A program made the position numbers and the translations under genes. From an uncultured Bacteroidaceae bacterium (GTDB lineage: Bacteria; Bacteroidota; Bacteroidia; Bacteroidales; Bacteroidaceae), in contig CAJGDP010000017.1 of assembly GCA_904502235.1 (NCBI GenBank), positions 1-38,584 of the forward strand: a DNA stretch of 38,584 nt, read 5' to 3'. Numbering within the stretch: the stretch's first letter is position 1; the number at the start of each line of letters is the position of its first letter. Below, one piece after another: positions 13,858-21,377 of the stretch. Below the pieces are notes generated by a model, which did no database searches, was not told the origin of the DNA, and was given only the letters and a program-made list of their open reading frames with translations.

Positions 13858-15546
13858 TCAGTTATACATGAATCGTCTGATACTCTGCTTTGGTGTCTTC
13901 TCGAATGGTTCCTGGCGCATTTCGGTGTAACCAATCTTGCTATATGCGGCAAGTTCCGAGTTCAATGCAAGCACGTTCGCATCAACGAGTTTATTCAACT
14001 CCTCTTCGCTCAGATTATCCTTTTTACCAGCTTCGTAGTCAAGAACAACAAGTGCTACAAGTGCATTCTTGCGACCGACAACAAGCGACTCTACAACGTA
14101 TGGAAGATTGTTTATCTTGTCCTCGATTTCCTCGGGATAGATATTCTGTCCGCTGGCTGTAAGAATCATGTTCTTGCAACGGCCTTTGATAAAGAGGTTT
14201 GCCTTGTTGTCGAACAAGCCCATATCGCCGGTACGCAACCAACCGTCGCTGGTGAAAGCAGCGTTTGTAGCCTCTTCGTTCTTGTAGTAACCAAGCATCA
14301 CAGCATCACCCTTAACCTGAATCTCGCCAAGCACACGACGTGGGTTGGCTGAATCGATACGAATTTCTATAGGATGAGCATTTGTTCCGCATGAATATTT
14401 CACATACTCGCTCTTGTCGCGATAAGAGATTAGCGGACCGCACTCTGTCATACCATAACCTACAACATAAGGGAACTTCATTCGTTTGAGCAAGTCCTCT
14501 ACCTCGCGGTTAAGCGCAGCACCACCAATGATTACACCTGTGGTGAAACCGTTACCGAATGCATTTAGCAACGACTTGCGAATCTTGTTGAGAACAATCT
14601 TGTCGAGTCCGGGTATCTTAAGCAACAACTTTGCAGGGAACTTGCGTGTTGCAGGAAACACCTTTGATTTGAAGATTTTCTCTATTACCATAGGCACGGT
14701 GAGGAACATGAAAGGTTTCACCGCTGCAAGACCCGCCAAAAGACGTGCCGGTGTAGGTTTACCGGGCATTACATAAACATGACAACCGCTTGCAAATGGG
14801 AACAATACATCGAATGCCTGTCCGAACATATGTGCCATAGGAAGGATTGCGAAGATATGACCGCCTACACATGAAGGTATCTCGCGAATACCGAATTCCA
14901 GGTTCGCTGACAATGAACGCGCAGGAAGAACAACACCCTTTGATGTTGCACTTGTTGTACCCGATGTAAAGCTAATCTCAACAGGAGCATTAAGGTCGCG
15001 CTCCTCTTTATAATAGTTCACAGAATCTGCTGTAAAGCCGTTTTTGTAGCGCGAAGAGAAGAGTGCATCAACACCATCGTACGCATTCGCCAATTTTCCG
15101 TCTGTTGAATCGCGCAAAACAGAAGCATCCTTTATGTTTAGGATACCGATAAAATCCTTTGACTCCTCCAACTTGTCGAAAAGTTCAGGAGAGCTCTTGA
15201 AAGCATTGAAAGCTACATCATCGATAATGAGCATTCTGCACTCCGAGAAAGTTCCAAGCTCCACTACTGCAGCAGGCAAAAAGTCGGGAAGGAAAGGAAC
15301 AGTGACTGCATCGTATGTGAGAGTTGCAAAATAGGCGATACACCACTCGGCTGAGTTACGTGCATAAATTGCAATCTTATCACCTTTCTTGATACCGGTC
15401 TCCTGGAACAGAATGTGATACTTTTCAATCTCCTTTGCCATCTGACCATAGGTATAGGTCTGAATTTCTTTGCCGTAATTTGTAACAGCAGGTAAATCCC
15501 AATACTTCTTTACAGAATCATTAAAATAGCTTACAAAATGTTTCAT
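13858..15546 (-). CDS. AMP-forming acyl-CoA ligase (long-chain fatty acid-CoA ligase family), paralogue 3
   Basis: A 562-residue ANL-superfamily enzyme that activates a carboxylic acid as acyl-AMP and then thioesterifies it with CoA. Conserved motifs are YGMTECGP (A5), GWLRTGDMG (A7) and IKGRCKNMILTASGQNIYPEE (A8). The C-terminus EKTPKQSIRRFMYN is shared with its two neighbours. The ATP-binding P-loop (residues 195-204) reads SGTTSATSKG. It is one residue longer than SGTSSSPKG in the two paralogues and lacks the usual Pro, which may change activity. The gene has its own promoter (15609-15638), an upstream inverted repeat and its own terminator, so it can be expressed apart from the other two. 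The acyl substrate is unknown. Confidence 0.9.
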   Translation of the reverse strand: MKHFVSYFNDSVKKYWDLPAVTNYGKEIQTYTYGQMAKEIEKYHILFQETGIKKGDKIAIYARNSAEWCIAYFATLTYDAVTVPFLPDFLPAAVVELGTFSECRMLIIDDVAFNAFKSSPELFDKLEESKDFIGILNIKDASVLRDSTDGKLANAYDGVDALFSSRYKNGFTADSVNYYKEERDLNAPVEISFTSGTTSATSKGVVLPARSLSANLEFGIREIPSCVGGHIFAILPMAHMFGQAFDVLFPFASGCHVYVMPGKPTPARLLAGLAAVKPFMFLTVPMVIEKIFKSKVFPATRKFPAKLLLKIPGLDKIVLNKIRKSLLNAFGNGFTTGVIIGGAALNREVEDLLKRMKFPYVVGYGMTECGPLISYRDKSEYVKYSCGTNAHPIEIRIDSANPRRVLGEIQVKGDAVMLGYYKNEEATNAAFTSDGWLRTGDMGLFDNKANLFIKGRCKNMILTASGQNIYPEEIEDKINNLPYVVESLVVGRKNALVALVVLDYEAGKKDNLSEEELNKLVDANVLALNSELAAYSKIGYTEMRQEPFEKTPKQSIRRFMYN

Positions 15547-15608
15547 ATAATGTTTGTTTTATAGTACTTTTTCCTCGCAAAAAATTTCTGTTTGCAATTA
15601 AAACGCTG

Positions 15609-15638
15609 CAAAGTTCTATATTTTTTTTCAAACAACAA
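15609..15638 (-). promoter_or_regulatory. Probable promoter of acyl-CoA ligase gene 3
   Basis: On the minus strand TTG (15636-15638), a 19-bp spacer and GAACTTTG (15609-15616), one base from TAnnTTTG. An inverted repeat at 15646-15672 lies directly upstream. The same GAACTTTGC occurs upstream of paralogue 1 at 19249-19256. Confidence 0.5.
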
Positions 15639-15645
15639 GCATATT

Positions 15646-15672
15646 TTGCACAAATTAACCCAAAATGTGCAA
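15646..15672. repeat. TTGCACA/TGTGCAA inverted repeat upstream of ligase gene 3
   Basis: TTGCACA (15646-15652) and TGTGCAA (15666-15672) form 7-bp arms separated by 13 bp, centre to centre 20 bp. It is 7 bp upstream of the predicted -33 element. The same half-site forms the palindrome at 382-400. This is a candidate regulator site. Confidence 0.45.
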
Positions 15673-15769
15673 TTTTTCATCAAAGCAGAGTCCGATTTAC
15701 AGCCGAATTAACATCTTTTTGCAAAAAACCTATGTTTTTCGACACTATCAACTGCGAATATAAACAAAA

Positions 15770-15804
15770 AAAATGGACGCACTCGCTAAAAGTGCATCCA
15801 TTTT
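15770..15804 (-). terminator. Terminator of acyl-CoA ligase gene 2
   Basis: AAAATGGACGCACT (15770-15783) and AGTGCATCCATTTT (15791-15804) pair along 14 bp. The single mismatch becomes a G-U pair in the minus-strand transcript, so the hairpin is complete there. It lies 30 bp after the stop of gene 2. Confidence 0.85.
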
Positions 15805-15833
15805 CACAAACATTTTATGAAATCGATTAGAAA

Positions 15834-17507
15834 TCAATTATACATGAATCGCTTAATGCTCAACTTTGGAGTTTTTTCGAACGGTTCATTCTTTATTTCG
15901 CAAACTGTAATCTTGCTGTATACAGGCAATTTCTGATTAAGTGCAAAAACATTCTCTTCCATGATTTTCTGTAGTTCTTCGGGCGAAACGCCTGCCTCTT
16001 TTACAGCATCGGGGTTCGGAACAATCAGTGCAACCAATCCGTGTTTGCGACCTACTATCAAAGATTCCGCAACCATTGGCAACTGGTTTACAAGGTCTTC
16101 AATCTCCTCGGGATATACATTCTGACCATTTGCAGTAAGAATCATATTCTTGCAACGACCTTTGATAAAGATATTTTCGTTCTTATCCATGAGTCCCATA
16201 TCACCGGTCTTGAGCCAACCGTCGCTGGTGAATGTAGCGTTTGTCGCTTCGGTATTCTTGTAATATCCGTCCATAACCGATGCGCCCTTTGCCTGAATCT
16301 CTCCGGGTATCTTGCCAGGATTGCTTGAATCTATACGAATCTCAACACCGGGATGTGCTACTGCACCGCATGAACGCATTACAAAATCCTGCCATCTCTT
16401 GTAGCTCAGAAGCGGACCGCACTCTGTCATACCGTAGCCTACTGTATAAGGAAGCTTTACCTTCTTCATTACCTTTTCTACCTCTTTGTTGAGAGCCGCG
16501 CCACCAAGAATGATACCGCCCTTCTCAATGTTGCCTCCGAATGTTGCCACAAGTGTCTTGCGAACCTTTCCGTAAATGACTGAATTCAATCCGGGGATAG
16601 CAAGAAGCACCTTCATCACAGGTTTCTGCAAAGTTGGCATAACCTTCGCACGGAAAATCTTCTCGATAAGCAAAGGAACTGTCAGGAACATGAAAGGCTT
16701 GACATCGGCAAGTGCCTTGAGCAAACGTGCAGGAATAGGCTTCTCTGTAAATATGTTCACATGACAGCCACAGGTAAGCGGATAAACAAAGTCGAATATC
16801 TGACCGAAGATATGTGCCAAAGGAAGAATTGACAAAAGTTTGTCGTTAGAGTCTGCAGGAATGTGGTCACGTGCAAACTGGACATTTGAAGATATCGAAC
16901 GTGCCGAGAGCATTACGCCCTTTGGAGAACTGCTTGTACCCGATGTGTAGCTGATTACCGCAATTGCATCAAGGTCGGTTCTATTGTAATCGATATGTTC
17001 AGCAGTTACACCATTAGGGAAACGCTTTGCAAATGCAGCTTCAACTTTTTCATTGATGCCTGCAAGCTTTTCGTTGCAGTCAACAAGTACCTTAAGGTCT
17101 GAAACACCTACAACACCGCAGAAATCAGCAAAGCCCTCGAACTGTGCAAGCACATTATCACGTTTCAAACCACTGTATATTGAATTGTCTACCATGAGCA
17201 GACGGCTGTCTGAAAGGCGTGTAAGGTCGGCAACATTCTGTGGAAGGAAGTCTGCAAGCAAAGGTACACATACCGCATCGTATGTAACAACTGCGAAGTA
17301 TGCTATACACCACTCGGCTGAGTTGCGGGAACAGATGGCAATCTTCTCGCCCTTCTTGATACCGCACTCCTGGAACAGAAGATGCAGTCTCTCTATTTCT
17401 GTTGCAATTTCACCGTATGTGAATGTATTTGCACCGTAATTGCTCAACGCAGGGCGTGTCCAGTTCGCCTTGATTGACTCATCGACATAAGACAAAAAAT
17501 GTTTCAT
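15834..17507 (-). CDS. AMP-forming acyl-CoA ligase, paralogue 2
   Basis: A 557-residue ANL-superfamily acyl-CoA ligase. Motifs are SYTSGTSSSPKGV (P-loop), YGMTECGPLLSY, GWLKTGDMG, IKGRCKNMILTANGQNVYPEE and the C-terminal EKTPKLSIKRFMYN. The near-identical layout, lengths and C-termini of the three ligases indicate local duplication. It starts 25 bp after the stop of paralogue 1 and ends in a hairpin, so paralogues 1 and 2 are probably one transcript. The protein has no signal peptide and would act in the cytosol or at the inner membrane. Fatty acid chain length or other acyl specificity cannot be read from the sequence. Confidence 0.92.
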   Translation of the reverse strand: MKHFLSYVDESIKANWTRPALSNYGANTFTYGEIATEIERLHLLFQECGIKKGEKIAICSRNSAEWCIAYFAVVTYDAVCVPLLADFLPQNVADLTRLSDSRLLMVDNSIYSGLKRDNVLAQFEGFADFCGVVGVSDLKVLVDCNEKLAGINEKVEAAFAKRFPNGVTAEHIDYNRTDLDAIAVISYTSGTSSSPKGVMLSARSISSNVQFARDHIPADSNDKLLSILPLAHIFGQIFDFVYPLTCGCHVNIFTEKPIPARLLKALADVKPFMFLTVPLLIEKIFRAKVMPTLQKPVMKVLLAIPGLNSVIYGKVRKTLVATFGGNIEKGGIILGGAALNKEVEKVMKKVKLPYTVGYGMTECGPLLSYKRWQDFVMRSCGAVAHPGVEIRIDSSNPGKIPGEIQAKGASVMDGYYKNTEATNATFTSDGWLKTGDMGLMDKNENIFIKGRCKNMILTANGQNVYPEEIEDLVNQLPMVAESLIVGRKHGLVALIVPNPDAVKEAGVSPEELQKIMEENVFALNQKLPVYSKITVCEIKNEPFEKTPKLSIKRFMYN

Positions 17508-17532
17508 AATAATATAGTTAAGTTTGTTATTA

Positions 17533-19212
17533 TCAGTTATACATAAATCTCTTTATACTCTGCTTTGGAGTTTTCTCGAAAGGTTCGTTGCGGAACTCGC
17601 AGCGTGCAATCTGGCTGTACGATGGAAGTTTGGCATTCAAAGCAAAAATATTCTTCTCAACCATGGCAACAGCCTGTTCGTTATTGATACCGTTTGCTTT
17701 TGCTGCATCATAATCGACCACAACAATAGCCACAATCGCATGGTTTCTGCCGACGATAAGCGATTCCGCAACATAAGGAATACGGTTTATCAGGTCCTCT
17801 ATCTCCTCGGGATAGATATTCTGTCCGCTACCTGTGAGAATCATATTCTTGCAACGTCCTTTTATGAACACTGTACCAAAACGGTTCTGTGTACCCATAT
17901 CACCGGTCTTGAGCCAGCCGTCGCTTGTAAATGCAGCCTTTGTAGCCTCTTCGTTCTTATAATATCCGGTTGTTACAACTGCGCCACGCACCTGTATCTC
18001 ACCCGGGAATTTTGAAGGACGGTCGGAATCGATACGCAATTCAAGATTACCTTCAACAACACCGCCTCTATCATCGATTGTGGGATGCGACGACGCCACA
18101 TAACTGATAAGCGGTCCGCATTCTGTCATACCGTAACCTACAGCATAAGGTATTCTGATCTGCTTCATAACTTTGTCGACATCCTTGCTTATTGCCGCAC
18201 CACCGATAAAGAAACCGGCTTTGGCAAGATTGCCACCGAATGTTTCTATGATTTTTGAACGCACCTTATTGAGTATAAGCCTGCGCACTCCCGGAATGGC
18301 AAGAAGGATTTTCATTGCAGGTTTACGGAGTGTCGGGATAACCTTCGAACGGAACACCTTTTCAACAAGAAGAGGAACAGTGAGGAAAATGAAAGGTTTT
18401 ACATTTGCCAAAGCCTTCAACAAACGTGCAGGAACCGGTTTTTCGGTAAAGATATGAATATGGCAACCGCACGAGAAGAGCAATAGAAAATCGAAGGAGA
18501 GTCCGAAGATGTGGGCAAAAGGAAGAATGGAAAGAGTATTACCGGGCTCCTTCACCGCAACTGGCACGAGTTTGCGTGCTATTTCAACATTTCCCGACAA
18601 AGATTTTGCAGGCAACATAACACCTTTGGGCGAACTGCTTGTACCCGAAGTGTAGCTGATTACAGCAAGGCTGTCGTCATCTCCATTATATAAGGTACAA
18701 TCATCTGCTGTCATTCCCTGCGGATAACGCTCTGAATAGATTTCATTTACCTTAGCTAGCTCTATATTGAACGATTTTTCGTATCCTTCGATTGCATTGC
18801 AGCTGACAATATCAACAAGAGCAATAAAATCCTTTATTTCGGCAAATTTATCAACCACGTTGTCGCGTTGCATTCCAGAAAGTACACTTTTGTCTACAAA
18901 AAGCAACTTGCTGTCAGATGCCTTTGTCAAGTTCAGGACATTTTCGGGAAGGAAGTCGGAAAGCAAAGGAACAGCAACTGCTCCATACGATGCAATGGCA
19001 AGGAAAGCCACACACCACTCGGCAGAACTTTTTGCACAGATTGCAATGTGTTCACCTTTTTTAATTCCACACTCTTCGAATACGATATGCAATTTCGAGA
19101 TGTTTATTGCAACATCGGAAAAATTCAGGGTATTTGCACCATAATTTGTAATTGCAGGTTTGTTCCAATTACCTTTAATGGTTTCTTCGATATAAGATAA
19201 ATAATGTTTCAT
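17533..19212 (-). CDS. AMP-forming acyl-CoA ligase, paralogue 1
   Basis: A 559-residue ANL-superfamily acyl-CoA ligase, first of three tandem copies. Motifs are SYTSGTSSSPKGV, YGMTECGPLISY, GWLKTGDMG, IKGRCKNMILTGSGQNIYPEE and the C-terminal EKTPKQSIKRFMYN. Compared with its paralogues it differs around the substrate side of A5, where VASSHPTIDDRGGVVEGN replaces the shorter KSEYVKYSCGTNAH-type stretch, which could affect acyl choice. It is divergent from the carboxyltransferase-like gene at 19564; the shared intergenic region carries 20-bp-phased repeats. A GAACTTTG at 19249-19256 may be its -7 element, but without a clear -33. Confidence 0.92.
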   Translation of the reverse strand: MKHYLSYIEETIKGNWNKPAITNYGANTLNFSDVAINISKLHIVFEECGIKKGEHIAICAKSSAEWCVAFLAIASYGAVAVPLLSDFLPENVLNLTKASDSKLLFVDKSVLSGMQRDNVVDKFAEIKDFIALVDIVSCNAIEGYEKSFNIELAKVNEIYSERYPQGMTADDCTLYNGDDDSLAVISYTSGTSSSPKGVMLPAKSLSGNVEIARKLVPVAVKEPGNTLSILPFAHIFGLSFDFLLLFSCGCHIHIFTEKPVPARLLKALANVKPFIFLTVPLLVEKVFRSKVIPTLRKPAMKILLAIPGVRRLILNKVRSKIIETFGGNLAKAGFFIGGAAISKDVDKVMKQIRIPYAVGYGMTECGPLISYVASSHPTIDDRGGVVEGNLELRIDSDRPSKFPGEIQVRGAVVTTGYYKNEEATKAAFTSDGWLKTGDMGTQNRFGTVFIKGRCKNMILTGSGQNIYPEEIEDLINRIPYVAESLIVGRNHAIVAIVVVDYDAAKANGINNEQAVAMVEKNIFALNAKLPSYSQIARCEFRNEPFEKTPKQSIKRFMYN

Positions 19213-19304
19213 CTACCGTTTCGCATTAATTTTTTTAAAATTCCGGTGCAAAGTTCGCACTTCATTTTCAAGAATGCTATTTTAAGCGACACAGAGCAGG
19301 TTCT

Positions 19305-19404
19305 ATTGGCAAAATATCGAAATATGTGGCGAAATCCAATATATTGTGGCGAAATGTTTTTCCAAAATCATCGTTTTCAACGCATATTTTAAAATTTCAC
19401 CACA
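19305..19404. repeat. 20-bp-phased repeats GGCRAAAT in the divergent intergenic region
   Basis: This accounts for much of the 351-bp gene-free stretch 19213-19563. TGTGGCGAAAT occurs at 19325-19335 and again at 19345-19355, exactly 20 bp apart. A weaker copy, TATTGGCAAAAT, has its GGC at 19308-19310, again 20 bp earlier. An inverted copy with one change (ATTTCACCACA) is at 19394-19404. Two-helical-turn phasing places these copies on one face of the DNA, as expected for a cooperatively bound regulator. Confidence 0.6.
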
Positions 19405-19486
19405 AAAGACAAAGACGAATGTATATTTTGAACAAAATATCGCTTTTTTAATCTCTTACGATTTTGTACATAAAAAATGTAATAAA

Positions 19487-19518
19487 TTTAGGTTATTATA
19501 ATAAAGACATTATCTTTG
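19487..19518 (+). promoter_or_regulatory. Promoter of the carboxyltransferase-like gene
   Basis: TTTA (19487-19490), a 20-bp spacer and TATCTTTG (19511-19518), an exact TAnnTTTG. Transcription would start near 19525. This excludes the in-frame start at 19516 and supports the ATG at 19564. Confidence 0.7.
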
Positions 19519-19563
19519 CAACTATACAGACATAACATTGAAAAAACTTATAACCATATTATC

Positions 19564-21339
19564 ATGAAAAGAGAAGTAAAATTCAGTTTGGTATATCGCG
19601 ACATGTTCCAATCATCGGGCAAATTCCAACCGTTCGCAGAACAGCTTGAGAAAGTAGCGCCGGCTATTATTGAAATGGGTTGCTTCTCACGTGTAGAAAC
19701 AAACGGCGGAGCATTTGAACAGGTAAATCTAATGGCAGGCGAAAACCCGAACAAGGCGGTAAGACGCTTCACAAAATTGTTCAACGAAGCCGGAATACAG
19801 ACACATATGCTCGACAGGGCCTTGAATGCTCTTAGAATGTTCCCCGTACCTGCCGATGTCAGAAAGATGATGTATAGGGTAAAGAAAGCGCAAGGAGTTG
19901 ATATAACAAGAATTTTCTGCGGTCTGAACGACACGCGCAACATTATACCATCCATAAAATATGCCTTGGAAGCAGGAATGATTCCACAAGGAACACTATG
20001 TATAACTTCCTCCCCTATCCATACTGTAGAATACTATACAAATATAGCCGAAGAGCTGATACAGGCAGGAGCAACTGAAATCTGTCTTAAGGATATGGCA
20101 GGTATAGGTCGCCCGGCATTCCTCGGAAGGCTGGTAAAGGAGATAAAGGACAGACATCCCGAGATTATAATACAATATCACGGGCATAGCGGTCCGGGAT
20201 TATCCATGGCATCTATTCTTGAAGTCTGCAAGAACGGGTGCGACATAATAGACACTGCCGTTGAACCGTTATCATGGGGAAAAGTTCACCCCGATGTGAT
20301 TAGCGTGCAGGCTATGCTCAAGGATGCAGGATTTGCCGTTCCCGAAATAAATATGAATGCATACATGAAGGTGCGCAGTCTCACACAGGAGTTTATCGAC
20401 GAATGGATGGGACATTTCATGGACAGCAACAACAAACTGATGAGTTCGTTGCTGCTGACAAGCGGACTGCCCGGTGGAATGATGGGCTCAATGATGTCCG
20501 ATTTGGCAGGCGTGCACAAAGGCATAAACAGCATATTGCAAAGTAAAGGGAAACCCACATATACTCTCGACGAACTGATGGTTGAGCTCTTCAACGAGGT
20601 TGCTTATGTATGGCCACGAGTGGGATATCCGCCATTGGTAACACCTTTCAGCCAATATGTGAAGAACATCTCACTTATGAACCTGCTATCGAAGGCACAG
20701 GATGAGCCACGCTTCAGCCGTATGGACGAAAGTATGTGGGGAATGATTCTTGGCAAGAGCGGCAGACTGCCCGGTGAAGTTGCTCCAGAGATTATACAGC
20801 TTGCTAAAGAGAAAGGTTACGAATTCACAGATGCCGATCCGCAGAGTTTCTACCCGGACACTCTTGACAAATACCGCAAAGAGATGGAAGAACTCGGATG
20901 GGACAAAGGCGAAGACGAAGAGGAACTTTGGGAGTTTGCAATGCACGAACGCCAATACCGCGACTACAAGAGCGGCGTGGCAAAAGAGCGTTTCCTTGCA
21001 GACATAGAAAAAGCCAAAGACAGTGAAATGGCAAACCATGGAGTAAGCATCGAAGACATAAAGGCAATAAAGCATGCAAAAGCCGACCCTATAATTGCAA
21101 CGGAAAAAGGTCAGATTGTATGGGAGATTGTGGTTGAAGGCGAATCACTCGCACCTGCCATAGGACGCCATTATGCTCCCGACGAACTATTCTGTACCAT
21201 TATAACACCATGGGGCGAACTACACCCCATAGCGACAGGACTCGGCGGACGCGTAATTGAGATATGCGCAAAACAAGGCGACCACGTGAATCGTGGCGAC
21301 ATTATAGCATACCTTCAACGAGACGGATTATTTAATTAA
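19564..21339 (+). CDS. Carboxyltransferase-alpha (OadA/PycB-like) protein with a biotinyl-like domain lacking the biotin lysine
   Basis: A 591-residue protein of the oxaloacetate decarboxylase alpha/pyruvate carboxylase B family. Metal- and substrate-site motifs of the TIM barrel are present: YRDMFQSS near the N-terminus, CLKDMAGIGRP with the Lys that is carbamylated in the family, and YHGHSGPG. These are followed by EPLSWGKVHPD and the PLVTPFSQYVKNI carboxyltransferase region. After a charged linker the last about 70 residues look like a biotinyl/lipoyl barrel (DELFCTIITPWGELHPIATG, VIEICAKQGDHVNRGDIIAYLQ). The usual EAMKM/EAMKT hairpin is replaced by ITPWGEL, so there is no biotinylation lysine. 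The Ala/Pro-rich linker of family members is also missing. It may use a separate biotin carrier or have changed function. Divergent from three acyl-CoA ligases. Confidence 0.85.
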   Translation: MKREVKFSLVYRDMFQSSGKFQPFAEQLEKVAPAIIEMGCFSRVETNGGAFEQVNLMAGENPNKAVRRFTKLFNEAGIQTHMLDRALNALRMFPVPADVRKMMYRVKKAQGVDITRIFCGLNDTRNIIPSIKYALEAGMIPQGTLCITSSPIHTVEYYTNIAEELIQAGATEICLKDMAGIGRPAFLGRLVKEIKDRHPEIIIQYHGHSGPGLSMASILEVCKNGCDIIDTAVEPLSWGKVHPDVISVQAMLKDAGFAVPEINMNAYMKVRSLTQEFIDEWMGHFMDSNNKLMSSLLLTSGLPGGMMGSMMSDLAGVHKGINSILQSKGKPTYTLDELMVELFNEVAYVWPRVGYPPLVTPFSQYVKNISLMNLLSKAQDEPRFSRMDESMWGMILGKSGRLPGEVAPEIIQLAKEKGYEFTDADPQSFYPDTLDKYRKEMEELGWDKGEDEEELWEFAMHERQYRDYKSGVAKERFLADIEKAKDSEMANHGVSIEDIKAIKHAKADPIIATEKGQIVWEIVVEGESLAPAIGRHYAPDELFCTIITPWGELHPIATGLGGRVIEICAKQGDHVNRGDIIAYLQRDGLFN

Positions 21340-21377
21340 TCGCATAAAAAACTATTTACCCGGAAAAGATAAATAAG

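Noticed and set aside
19516..19563. Upstream start of the carboxyltransferase-like gene
   Set aside because: The start codon (a TTG) lies within the -7 element TATCTTTG at 19511-19518.
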